Source: Neiella marina (lineage in GTDB: Bacteria > Pseudomonadota > Gammaproteobacteria > Enterobacterales > Neiellaceae). From it: DNA of 64,000 nucleotides. Under the pieces are notes generated by a model. That model ran no database searches. It saw only the letters and a program-made list of their open reading frames with translations, and was not told the origin of the DNA. The position numbers were made by a program, and so were the translations under genes. How positions within the stretch are numbered: position 1 is the stretch's first letter; the number at the start of each line of letters is the position of its first letter. This document shows positions 36,268 through 45,037 of the stretch, one piece after another. The stretch covers positions 1 to 64,000 of the forward strand of contig NZ_NGNS01000026.1 of NCBI RefSeq assembly GCF_002165625.1. The letters are read 5' to 3'.

Positions 36268-37908
36268 ATGGATGCATCATCCTCTGCATCAAGCTCAAGA
36301 TCCGGCCTCTGGATCAAAATACTGGCACTAGCTGCAACTATCCTTATTGGTGGATATGCCGTTATTGCTATGTATGCCAGCGGAGAATATCTGTTTGCTA
36401 TTGTCACGCTAGTTCTGTTTTCGCTTGGCATTTACGTATTCACTAATCCGCGTACGTATGCACATCGATACATTTTTCCCGGTGTCGCGGGGATGGCGAT
36501 ATTTATCGTCTTTCCAATGCTTTACACCGTTTATATTTCGTTTACCAACTACTCAGGAACGAACCTGCTGACGTTGGAACGAACGCAAAATTACTTACTG
36601 TCTCTGAATTACCAAACCGATGGTGGGTCGTACGATTTCTCGCTACACAAAGGCGAGGGAGATCGCTACTACATCGCGCTGCAATCGGAAGCAGACCCTG
36701 AGAAAATTTTTGTCTCTCATCGCGTCGAGCTACTAACCAAAAAAGAAATGACCGCAGGCCGTATTCGCCCAGCAGACTTGCCGATGGTTGATAGTGGTGT
36801 CGATATGCGACCCGCCACTAAACTGCCAGACGCACCTGCAGAGCCAATTCGCACGGTCGTGCAACTGCGAGACCACTTGTCATCTATCAAGCTTAACTTG
36901 CCTGATAACGTTTATTTATCGATGAACGGGTTGCGCAAGTTCTCAGCGTTGAAGTCGGTCTATACCAAGTTGGAAGATGGCGCCTTGGTCAATGGCACGA
37001 TTATCATCTCCGATAGCGACACCCTGCTAAATAACAAAACAGGGAAACTGCTGCGACCAAACTACAACACTGGTTTTTACCAGCATGTAGACGAATCAAA
37101 TAAATTTGTTGGCGAGCGCGTTCCTCCTGGTTTCACTGTTGGTGTGGGTTGGAAGAACTACTTGCGGGTGATGACTGACAAGGGTATCCAAGGGCCATTC
37201 CTGCAGATCTTCGTTTGGACGGTGATATTTGCCGGCTCATCTGTGGCACTGACGTTGGCATTGGGTATGGTGCTAGCCTCATTGGTACAGTGGGAGCACC
37301 TTAAAGGCAAAGCCGTTTATCGAGTACTGCTGATTTTACCTTACGCCGTACCGGCATTTATTTCGATTCTGGTATTTAAAGGTTTGTTCAACCAAAACTT
37401 TGGTGAAATCAACTTAGCATTAGATAGTTTGTTTGGCGTTAAACCAGAGTGGTTTACCGACCCGACGTTGGCCAAAGCCATGGTATTAATTGTCAATACT
37501 TGGCTCGGCTATCCATACATGATGATTCTTTGCATGGGCTTATTGAAGTCGATTCCAGAAGACTTGTATGAAGCCTCGGCAATGGACGGTTCTGGGCCGA
37601 TTGGTAACTTCTTTAAGATTACAGTGCCATTGCTCATGAAGCCGTTGACGCCGCTGCTGATCGCTTCATTTGCATTTAACTTCAATAACTTTGTGTTGAT
37701 TCTGTTGTTGACTAAAGGTGATCCAAATATTGTTGAGGCAACGACTCCTGCTGGTCACACCGACTTGCTGGTAAGTTACACCTATCGGATCGCGTTCGAA
37801 GGGTCGGGTCAAGACTACGGTCTGGCTAGTGCCATTGCTGCGTTGATTTTCATCATGGTTGGTGCACTCGCCATTTTGAACCTCAAGCTAACCAAAGCAG
37901 AGTCTTAA
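36268..37908 (+). CDS. malF: Maltose ABC transporter permease MalF
   Basis: 546-residue inner-membrane subunit. There are helices at about 15-60 and 75-95, a large periplasmic loop (about 100-305, the MalF-specific P2 loop), and a C-terminal permease core. The coupling EAA motif is EDLYEASAMDGSGPIGNFFKI. Conserved NFNNFVLILLLTKGDP precedes the last helices. It pairs with MalG and a MalK dimer. The gene is 12 bp upstream of malG. Confidence 0.96.
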   Translation: MDASSSASSSRSGLWIKILALAATILIGGYAVIAMYASGEYLFAIVTLVLFSLGIYVFTNPRTYAHRYIFPGVAGMAIFIVFPMLYTVYISFTNYSGTNLLTLERTQNYLLSLNYQTDGGSYDFSLHKGEGDRYYIALQSEADPEKIFVSHRVELLTKKEMTAGRIRPADLPMVDSGVDMRPATKLPDAPAEPIRTVVQLRDHLSSIKLNLPDNVYLSMNGLRKFSALKSVYTKLEDGALVNGTIIISDSDTLLNNKTGKLLRPNYNTGFYQHVDESNKFVGERVPPGFTVGVGWKNYLRVMTDKGIQGPFLQIFVWTVIFAGSSVALTLALGMVLASLVQWEHLKGKAVYRVLLILPYAVPAFISILVFKGLFNQNFGEINLALDSLFGVKPEWFTDPTLAKAMVLIVNTWLGYPYMMILCMGLLKSIPEDLYEASAMDGSGPIGNFFKITVPLLMKPLTPLLIASFAFNFNNFVLILLLTKGDPNIVEATTPAGHTDLLVSYTYRIAFEGSGQDYGLASAIAALIFIMVGALAILNLKLTKAES

Positions 37909-37920
37909 GGAGTCGATACA

Positions 37921-38811
37921 ATGGCAATTGTTCAACCAAAATCTATCAAGTATCGCATCTTAGGCACTCACGTCTTTATGTGGTTCTTTCTATCTCTGAT
38001 CATCTTCCCACTGTTGATGATCATTGCTATCTCATTCCGTGAAGGTAACTTTGCGATTGGTAGCATCATTCCTGAGAACCCATCTCTGGAACACTGGAAA
38101 CTGGCTTTAGGTATTCCGATCGTAATGCCTGATGGCAGTATTAAGCCGCCACCGTTTCCTGTTCTGACTTGGTTGTGGAACTCGATCAAAGTCGCTGGAA
38201 TCACTGCTCTGTTGATTGTGGTGCTATCGACAACATGTGCTTATGCATTTGCTCGCATGCGTTTCTCAGGCAAGCAAACCATTTTGAATGGTATGTTGAT
38301 CTTCCAAATGTTCCCATCGGTGCTCGCTCTGGTGGCCATTTACGCCATGTTTGACAAGATTGGCCAGCACATTCCGGCACTGGGCTTGAATACTCATGCT
38401 GGCCTAGTGTTCATCTACTTATCTGGTATTGCGCTCCATGTTTGGACCATTAAAGGTTACTTCGAAACCATCGACTCGTCGTTGGAAGAAGCTGCGGCCA
38501 TCGATGGTGCGACACCTTGGCAAGCGTTTAGATTGGTACTACTTCCGCTATCTGTTCCTATTTTGGCGGTGGTGTTCATTCTGTCCTTTATTGCGGCAAT
38601 TACCGAGGTGCCAGTGGCATCGCTGCTGATGACTGACGTCAATAAGTACACCTTGGCTGTTGGTGCTCAGCAATATCTGTATGAACAAAATTACTTATGG
38701 GGTGACTTCGCCGCAGCTGCGGTTATGTCTGGTTTGCCTATCACCATTGTGTTCCTGCTCGCGCAGCGTTGGTTGGTTGGTGGTCTCACGTCAGGTGGCG
38801 TGAAAGGTTAA
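37921..38811 (+). CDS. malG: Maltose ABC transporter permease MalG
   Basis: 296 residues with six membrane helices. The EAA loop reads [26 protein letters not shown], and the C-terminus ([11 protein letters not shown]) is the MalG tail that enters the binding-protein pocket in the Escherichia structure. AAGGAG lies upstream of the ATG. It is 12 bp after malF. Confidence 0.96.
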   Translation: MAIVQPKSIKYRILGTHVFMWFFLSLIIFPLLMIIAISFREGNFAIGSIIPENPSLEHWKLALGIPIVMPDGSIKPPPFPVLTWLWNSIKVAGITALLIVVLSTTCAYAFARMRFSGKQTILNGMLIFQMFPSVLALVAIYAMFDKIGQHIPALGLNTHAGLVFIYLSGIALHVWTIKGYFETIDSSLEEAAAIDGATPWQAFRLVLLPLSVPILAVVFILSFIAAITEVPVASLLMTDVNKYTLAVGAQQYLYEQNYLWGDFAAAAVMSGLPITIVFLLAQRWLVGGLTSGGVKG

Positions 38812-38858
38812 TCCCTGAACAAGTTTGATGAATAATCGTAAAGAATTCGGAGTCTGAA

Positions 38859-40007
38859 ATGGCTGAAGTAGTCCTAGAAAGTGTAAGAAAAAACTATGAT
38901 CCTGCGGTGCATCAGGACACCCTGCGGGATATTAACCTTCACATCAAAGAAGGTGAATTTGTTGTATTCGTTGGTCCATCTGGCTGTGGTAAATCAACCC
39001 TGTTGCGAATGATTGCTGGCTTGGAAGATATCACTTCAGGTGAGTTGAGCATTGGTGGCCGAGTGGTCAATGATGTGCCACCGGTTGATCGTAACGTTGG
39101 TATGGTGTTCCAGTCCTATGCTTTGTATCCGCACATGGACTTGTTTGAGAACATGGCGTTTGGTCTGAAACTGAAAAAGGTTGATAAAGCAGAGATCAAA
39201 AAGCGTGTAGATGGCGCCTCAGAGATCTTAGGCTTAACACCGTTGCTTGATCGCAAACCTAAGGCATTATCTGGTGGTCAGCGTCAGCGTGTGGCTATTG
39301 GCCGTTGTATCGTTCAGCAGCCTGCGGTATTCCTGTTTGACGAACCGTTGTCAAACTTGGACGCCGCCCTTCGCGTTAAGATGCGGATTGAAATTGCCAA
39401 GCTGCACAAAGAATTACAATCAACCATTATCTACGTTACCCACGATCAGGTTGAAGCGATGACTTTGGCTGACAAGATTGTGGTGCTGAGTCCTCTGAAG
39501 AAAGATGCAGAGACTAACTTGGAGCAGTTTGGTTCGCCGTTGGAGCTCTATCACAACCCTTCTAATAAGTTTGTTGCTGGTTTCATTGGTTCACCAAAGA
39601 TGAATTTCCTTAAGGGCGAAATTGCTGAAATCAATGGCGAAACTAGCTGTAAAGTGAAGTTGTCTACTGGCGACGTGATTACAGCCTCTGTTGATGCTTC
39701 GTCGGCTCAAGTCGGTGATAAGGTTGAACTTGGTGTTCGTCCAGAACATTTGGTGACTATGGATCATCCTCATGCTGATAGCAGCATTAGCGGTGAAGTA
39801 ATGGTTGCTGAGCATTTGGGAGCAGAGTCGTTCATCTATATGACAGTGGATGAGCAAGACTTTACCGTCAAGGCTGAGGCAGAAGTTGATGTTCATGCGG
39901 GGCAAACGTATGCCATTGGCATTCCTGCAGATGCTTGTTATCTGTTTAATGCCAAAGAGCAAGCATTCAAACGTACAGCCAAGTACACCACCACCAAAAT
40001 CAGCTAA
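38859..40007 (+). CDS. malK: Maltose ABC transporter ATPase MalK
   Basis: 382-residue ATPase: Walker A GPSGCGKST, Q-loop MVFQSYALYPHM, signature LSGGQRQRVAIG, Walker B VFLFDEPLSNLD, then a C-terminal OB-fold regulatory domain from about 245. A short insert (SPLKKDAETNLEQFG) replaces the usual tight turn near residue 210-225. It completes malEFGK in transport order, whereas Escherichia has malK divergent from malE. No malT, malQ or maltoporin gene is seen nearby. Confidence 0.96.
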   Translation: MAEVVLESVRKNYDPAVHQDTLRDINLHIKEGEFVVFVGPSGCGKSTLLRMIAGLEDITSGELSIGGRVVNDVPPVDRNVGMVFQSYALYPHMDLFENMAFGLKLKKVDKAEIKKRVDGASEILGLTPLLDRKPKALSGGQRQRVAIGRCIVQQPAVFLFDEPLSNLDAALRVKMRIEIAKLHKELQSTIIYVTHDQVEAMTLADKIVVLSPLKKDAETNLEQFGSPLELYHNPSNKFVAGFIGSPKMNFLKGEIAEINGETSCKVKLSTGDVITASVDASSAQVGDKVELGVRPEHLVTMDHPHADSSISGEVMVAEHLGAESFIYMTVDEQDFTVKAEAEVDVHAGQTYAIGIPADACYLFNAKEQAFKRTAKYTTTKIS

Positions 40008-40022
40008 CTGTCGTTAGCGACT

Positions 40023-40052
40023 AAAAAAGCCAGCATAAGCTGGCTTTTTTTT
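40023..40052 (+). terminator. Intrinsic terminator of the mal operon
   Basis: AAAAAAGCCAGC (40023-40034) pairs with GCTGGCTTTTTT (40039-40050) over an ATAA loop, with eight T residues in all. Confidence 0.94.
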
Positions 40053-40190
40053 GGCCTGTAAAACCAATAAGTTGACTCCTTAATTAATTTGCTGTGGTTC
40101 AATTTCGTTGAGCGAGTGGCCAATTTTGGTTAATTTAGGGGGATTAATTGTTATATTTGATCTCGCTCAAGTCATTCTAAAAATAATTAA

Positions 40191-41999
40191 ATGTTTAAAT
40201 TTTGCTCGTGTTTTAGTCGCCCAAATACTGCCTCACTGCTAAGTGGAGCTATGTGTTTTTGGTGTTTTTTTGCGGCGGCAAACTCATCATTGTCGCTCGA
40301 GCAGGCAATTAGTGAACTTGAAGCGGAACGCTGGCAAAGCCGATACCAGCAGCAACTGAAACTTGATGATATTTTGCGCTACCAAAGCGAGTTAACGCTT
40401 CATCAACAAACCAGAATCAACATTATTCAAGCTCAGTTGGCGTTGCTCGATGGCGATTACGCAACCTCAGAGCAATTGGCATCCGCAGTTGCCCAACGAC
40501 AAGAGTTTCCAGCCTCACAACTGGCCGCCTATTCGCTGCTGATGAACTTATCCAATTTGAAAGGTCAGTATGAACCAGCCTTTTATTACATGTATACCGG
40601 TGAGTCGTTGTTGACACCTGAGTCAGATAGCAGGCGACGTTATGAAATTTATTCGTCTTCAGCCAATTTGCTGATCAATGCACAAATTTACGATCAGGCC
40701 GAATCGAGACTGAGCGCTGCTCAGCAATTGGCTAGTGACATTGGCGATCCAAAGTTGCTGTGTTCTGCTCAATATGTGCAAGCAAAACTTAGCTACTTGC
40801 GACAGCAATATGAATCCGCCAGCCATTTGTTAGCCGAGCAGATAGCACAATGCCGATCGATTAATGAGTCGCTATTTGTTGGCGCCGGGTTGGTTTGGTA
40901 TGGCCGAACATTGGCTTATGAAGGCCAGCATGATTTGGCGCAACAAACTTTATATGAGGCGTTAACGAGTCTCCAGCACAATGGCTTTAAAGCGGGCATC
41001 GTTAAGGCTAATTTAAGCCTTGCTGAACTTTACTTGCGAACAAGCCAATTTGATCGCGCCTTGGCACATGCCAAGGACGCGATTGACATGGGAGCTAAGT
41101 TGCAGCAATGGCAAGATCTTGTAGGAGCCTATCAAATTGCAGCGTTGACATCAGAACGGCTCGGCAACTTAGACGATGCACTGCATTACGAACGCTTGTT
41201 GCAGCGGGCTTCTGAACAATCTCTGGTGCAATCGAAAGCGATTCGCCTTGCTTATCTCAAAGCGCGCTTCAGCTCAACGGCTGAGCAGCAAAAAATTACC
41301 TTGTTCAAAACCGAAAATGAGCTGGCTAGCTTGCGCAAAGAAGCGGCTCTTACTCATCGCTGGCTAATTGTTTTAGGCTTGTTTACTACGTGCTGTATTA
41401 GCGCACTATTGTTTGTGATGCTGATTCGCTCGCGCAAAGAGCACCGTCATTACCGCCAGCTATCGCAAACTGATTCGCTGACTAATATATTCAATCGTCG
41501 TTATTCACTTGAGTTAGCAGAGAAGCGTTATCGTGCTTGTGTCATTGAACAAACGCCGTTTACTGTGGTGATGATCGATGTTGACCACTTCAAATCGGTC
41601 AATGACACATTTGGCCATGCCATTGGCGATCAAGTGTTGCAGCACGTCGCCAATCAATTGAGCTTGGCCATTCGCAAACGCGATATCGTTGGTCGCACTG
41701 GTGGTGAAGAATTTGCTATTTTCTTGCCTGGTAGTGACGAGGAACAAGCGAAAGCGGTGGTGGAGCGCTGCCGTGCCAACTTGGCGACCATCCGCGACAA
41801 AATGTCACAACAGATTGAGATCACTGCTAGCTTCGGGGTTGCCACGGCGACAGGCGGAAAATTGCCGTTGGAGGCTTTAATTCGACGCGCAGATGAAGCG
41901 CTTTATGGCGCTAAGTCAGCCGGCAGAAATCGACTCATTATTTACCGTTCAGGGAAAGAATTAGATTCGCAGCCATCGCAGTATGAAGTGATGCTTTGA
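40191..41999 (+). CDS. TPR-GGDEF diguanylate cyclase
   Basis: 602 residues: signal peptide (to about 31), helical TPR-like repeats in the periplasm (about 35-385, such as FDRALAHAKDAIDMG), one membrane helix (about 393-415), and a cytoplasmic GGDEF domain (about 425-590). The active-site motif is GGEEF within RTGGEEFAIFLP. An inhibitory I-site (RKRD) lies five residues before it, and LTNIFNRRY and DVDHFKSVNDTFGH are conserved. It should make c-di-GMP in response to a periplasmic protein or ligand contact. The gene stands alone between the mal operon and a PTPS-like gene. Confidence 0.92.
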   Translation: MFKFCSCFSRPNTASLLSGAMCFWCFFAAANSSLSLEQAISELEAERWQSRYQQQLKLDDILRYQSELTLHQQTRINIIQAQLALLDGDYATSEQLASAVAQRQEFPASQLAAYSLLMNLSNLKGQYEPAFYYMYTGESLLTPESDSRRRYEIYSSSANLLINAQIYDQAESRLSAAQQLASDIGDPKLLCSAQYVQAKLSYLRQQYESASHLLAEQIAQCRSINESLFVGAGLVWYGRTLAYEGQHDLAQQTLYEALTSLQHNGFKAGIVKANLSLAELYLRTSQFDRALAHAKDAIDMGAKLQQWQDLVGAYQIAALTSERLGNLDDALHYERLLQRASEQSLVQSKAIRLAYLKARFSSTAEQQKITLFKTENELASLRKEAALTHRWLIVLGLFTTCCISALLFVMLIRSRKEHRHYRQLSQTDSLTNIFNRRYSLELAEKRYRACVIEQTPFTVVMIDVDHFKSVNDTFGHAIGDQVLQHVANQLSLAIRKRDIVGRTGGEEFAIFLPGSDEEQAKAVVERCRANLATIRDKMSQQIEITASFGVATATGGKLPLEALIRRADEALYGAKSAGRNRLIIYRSGKELDSQPSQYEVML

Positions 42000-42119
42000 T
42001 TAGCCTGGACGATTAAATGCAGTATTTATCCCGCATCATTGTATACTCTGCAATCTTAGCTGGGCCGCCCTCGGTCCGTGCCTATTTCAACTATTCAGTT
42101 AACTTCCAATTGGTAGGTT

Positions 42120-42998
42120 ATGCAGCTTTTCGTTAAAGATCTCACCGTCATTGATTCATCCTATCTATGTGCCAACCGCGGTATTGTTGGCCAGAGTTGG
42201 ATAGTTGATGTGGTTCTTCATGGTCAACTCGACCAACAAAGCATGGTGCTTGATTTTGGACAAGTCAAAAAACGCCTAAAAGCGATTATTGATGAAGAAG
42301 TCGATCACAAGCTACTTGTGCCAGCTCAACACCCAGCAACGTCTGTGATGGCTGGAGATCACGACATGCAATGGCTTGACTTTGCTGGCGATAGCGGAGG
42401 CATTCACCTTTATTGTCCGCAACAAGGTTTGGCATTGCTGCCTACCGAATCGATTTGTGCGCGTTCGGTTACCGACTATTTGAGTGACATTATCGCGCGT
42501 TATTTGCCTGCGAACGTAGTGAAGATTGAATTGACGCTGAGAGAAGAAGAGATTCCCTCGGCATATTATCACTACACTCATGGCCTCAAAAAGCATGATG
42601 GAAACTGTCAGCGCATAGCACACGGTCACCGTTCGATGATTGAAGTTTGGCACGCCGGCATACGTAATGATTTGCTTGAGCGTCGCTGGGCGGAGCGCTG
42701 GCAGGACATTTACCTAGGCAGCATTGAGGATCGGGTTAGTATCGAGCAGTTGCATCGCTCAAGCAAAGCGTTAGCAATCACGGACCAAACTCACTATGGT
42801 TTTAGCTATGTGTCGGGTCAGGGCCTGTTTGAGCTAGCTATTCCCCGCAATGCAGTTGAGTTAATCGACACTGACACCACTGTGGAGTGTCTGGCGGAGT
42901 ACATTTTGCGGGAAACAAAAAAGTGGCCAGAAGTGACGGGTGACGTCTCGATCTTTGCTTACGAAGGGGTTGGAAAAGGAGCAATTGCCCATGGTTAA
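42120..42998 (+). CDS. Tandem PTPS-fold (QueD-like) protein with split active-site motifs
   Basis: 292 residues that read as two 6-pyruvoyltetrahydropterin-synthase folds in series. The first (1-150) keeps the DFGQVK strand, a Val-Asp-His (61-63) and a terminal ELTLREEE segment, but has GQSW where the family has HGHS. The second (150-290) has Cys163 in DGNC, the zinc-type HGH (168-170) with His154, and a final EGVG, but no clear Asp-His. A stand-alone QueD has all of these in 120 residues. The substrate is unknown; queuosine synthesis is not certain. The stop overlaps the start of the M23 gene by 8 bp. Confidence 0.75.
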   Translation: MQLFVKDLTVIDSSYLCANRGIVGQSWIVDVVLHGQLDQQSMVLDFGQVKKRLKAIIDEEVDHKLLVPAQHPATSVMAGDHDMQWLDFAGDSGGIHLYCPQQGLALLPTESICARSVTDYLSDIIARYLPANVVKIELTLREEEIPSAYYHYTHGLKKHDGNCQRIAHGHRSMIEVWHAGIRNDLLERRWAERWQDIYLGSIEDRVSIEQLHRSSKALAITDQTHYGFSYVSGQGLFELAIPRNAVELIDTDTTVECLAEYILRETKKWPEVTGDVSIFAYEGVGKGAIAHG

Positions 42999-43830
42999 GT
43001 GGTTCATCAAACGACTTGTTGTCGCCAGTATCTCTAGCTGTGCTGTTTTTCTTGGTGTTGCCCAGAGTGCAGAAATGACGTTGCTAGCAGAACCCGTGCA
43101 AGGTTCATTGGTTCGTGGAGTAGCGTCTCCGGGCGCCTCTGTCACGTATCACGGTCAAGCGCTTGAAGTCGGCCCAGCTGGTGAATTTGTGTTTGGAATC
43201 GGCCGCGATGCTACTGGCAGCCGTGAGCTTGTCGTAACCGATGCCAGTGGCAAAGAGATTCGGCGCAAGCTCGATATTGTTGAAAGAGAATTCAATATTC
43301 AGCGCATTGAAGGGATTGCCAAGCGCATAATGAACCCCAAGCCAGAAGATATTGAACGAGCTAAAAAGGACAATCGCATGGTCGCGGCGGCTCGGGCTCC
43401 AGTGACAGAACGATTGGATTTTATGCAAGATTTTATCTGGCCAGTTGAGGGCCCAATTTCTGGAGTCTATGGTAGTCAACGCTTCTACAACGGCGAGCCT
43501 CGTCGTCCGCACTACGGCATTGATATCGCTGTTCCGACTGGCACTGAGGTAGTCGCGCCCGCCGATGGAACTATCATGTTGTGGGTCCCCGATATGTTCT
43601 ATTCGGGCGGTACGATGATCATTGATCATGGCTTTGGTGTGAATTCAACCTTCTTGCACTTGTCGGGATCGTTGGTCAAAGAAGGTGATGAAGTCAAACA
43701 AGGTCAGCCAGTGGCATTGGTTGGCGCCAGCGGCAGGGTTACTGGCCCTCATCTTGATTGGCGAATGAACTGGAAATCGGCACGTGTCGATCCTGAGCTG
43801 TTAGTACCGCCAATGCCATCCGCAAATTGA
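42991..43830 (+). CDS. M23 (LytM) family metallopeptidase
   Basis: 279 residues from ATG 42991 behind AAAGGAG, with a signal peptide or anchor at 8-27. A beta-rich N-terminal part is followed by the M23 domain (about 150-270). The zinc motif HYGIDIA (HxxxD) and the catalytic-region FLHLSG are present. The usual final HxH reads PHLDW; I recall the same variant in many relatives of this subfamily. It probably cuts or binds peptidoglycan peptide bridges. It overlaps the tandem PTPS gene upstream. Confidence 0.88.
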   Translation: MVKWFIKRLVVASISSCAVFLGVAQSAEMTLLAEPVQGSLVRGVASPGASVTYHGQALEVGPAGEFVFGIGRDATGSRELVVTDASGKEIRRKLDIVEREFNIQRIEGIAKRIMNPKPEDIERAKKDNRMVAAARAPVTERLDFMQDFIWPVEGPISGVYGSQRFYNGEPRRPHYGIDIAVPTGTEVVAPADGTIMLWVPDMFYSGGTMIIDHGFGVNSTFLHLSGSLVKEGDEVKQGQPVALVGASGRVTGPHLDWRMNWKSARVDPELLVPPMPSAN

Positions 43831-43861
43831 TACTGAAAGCATAAGAGTTTTTGAGAATAAA

Positions 43862-45001
43862 ATGAGCCGCCAAATTTTTGCAGTATTGGTGACTGTTGTT
43901 TCGCTGTGGTTAGCCCAATGCCAAACCGCTCATGCGCAGGGCATCGTCAACGCGGATAGAGAGAAGCCGCTCAGAGTGACCTTTGTTAACCCAGACTCTC
44001 CGGATTCGCCATTTTGGCAAAGACTCATTGCGGTGATGTCAGCCGCCGCAGAAGACCTCGGAATTTCACTAAACATTGTTCATGCTCACAATGTTCGAAT
44101 GGCGTATGTCGAGGCATTAATGACCGAAATAGAGTCCGATGATCCGCCGGATTATTTGGTTTACATCTATCTTCGTCAGGCCAGTGCCTACGTGTTAGCA
44201 GCGGCAGAACAAGCCGGTGTGAAGTCATTGATCATCAACACTGAAATTCCGCAAGCCGAACGAGCGACCATAGGGGAGCCCAGAACCCGTTTCAAACAAT
44301 GGATTGGCCATATTCATCCCGATGATCGGCGGGCGGGGGAAGATCTGTTGACTGAGTTAGTGAGCCTTTCCACCGCTAAGGGGAACTCGTTTCATCAAGT
44401 CACTGCGATTAGCGGCTCGCGCTCCAGTGCGCCGGCGCTAGAACGGGATCTAGGCTTGCATGCGGCCCTTGCTGAGCACAGCCAAATTAAACTCAATCAG
44501 CTGGTGCACGTTGATTGGAATGGCGAAGGTATCGATGATGTGATTGTCGGTTTGATGCAACGGCATCCCAACACCAATGTTGTCTGGACCGCAGGTGATT
44601 CCATTGCATTAAAGGCATTGAAGACCATTAGCAAGCTACCGGAAAGCAAGCGGCGTCAGTTTGTGATTGGTGGCATGGACTGGAGCGAAAAAGGTCTTGA
44701 GGCGGTTGCCAATGGCGACATCGATGTTTCTATGGGGGGCCATTTCATGGAAGGTGGGTGGGCCATGGTCATGCTGTATGACTATCATCACGGCCATGAT
44801 TTTGCTCGCCACAACACACAATTAACGACGCAGCTATTTCCTGTAACTAGGGACAATATTGAACAAGTCTCGTTACTGCTTAGCGCAAACGATTGGCAAC
44901 ACATTAATTTTGAATCGTTCTCAATGGCCCAACAACCGGAGCAGTCTGCTTATCGGTTTCACTGGCCTGCGGTGGTGGCAGCGCTAAACCAGCCTGATTG
45001 A
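43862..45001 (+). CDS. Orphan periplasmic binding protein (sugar-binding type)
   Basis: 379 residues with a signal peptide (cleavage after AHA near 25). It has a type I periplasmic binding fold (Peripla_BP_4-like), with VTFVNPDSPDSPFWQRL at the first strand and NVVWTAGDSIALKALKTI and FVIGGMDWSEKGLEAVANGDI in the second lobe. No permease or ATPase gene is adjacent. It follows the M23 gene by 31 bp, and proteins of this kind often serve as sensors for membrane receptors. The ligand is unknown. Confidence 0.82.
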   Translation: MSRQIFAVLVTVVSLWLAQCQTAHAQGIVNADREKPLRVTFVNPDSPDSPFWQRLIAVMSAAAEDLGISLNIVHAHNVRMAYVEALMTEIESDDPPDYLVYIYLRQASAYVLAAAEQAGVKSLIINTEIPQAERATIGEPRTRFKQWIGHIHPDDRRAGEDLLTELVSLSTAKGNSFHQVTAISGSRSSAPALERDLGLHAALAEHSQIKLNQLVHVDWNGEGIDDVIVGLMQRHPNTNVVWTAGDSIALKALKTISKLPESKRRQFVIGGMDWSEKGLEAVANGDIDVSMGGHFMEGGWAMVMLYDYHHGHDFARHNTQLTTQLFPVTRDNIEQVSLLLSANDWQHINFESFSMAQQPEQSAYRFHWPAVVAALNQPD

Positions 45002-45037
45002 CCGGTTTAGCAATTGCTAGCCAACTTCGGTTACGGT

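Noticed and set aside
43740..43800. M23 peptidase as catalytically dead because HxH reads HLD
   Set aside because: I recall the same PHLDW motif in many members of this subfamily, so it is likely a subfamily trait, not a local loss.
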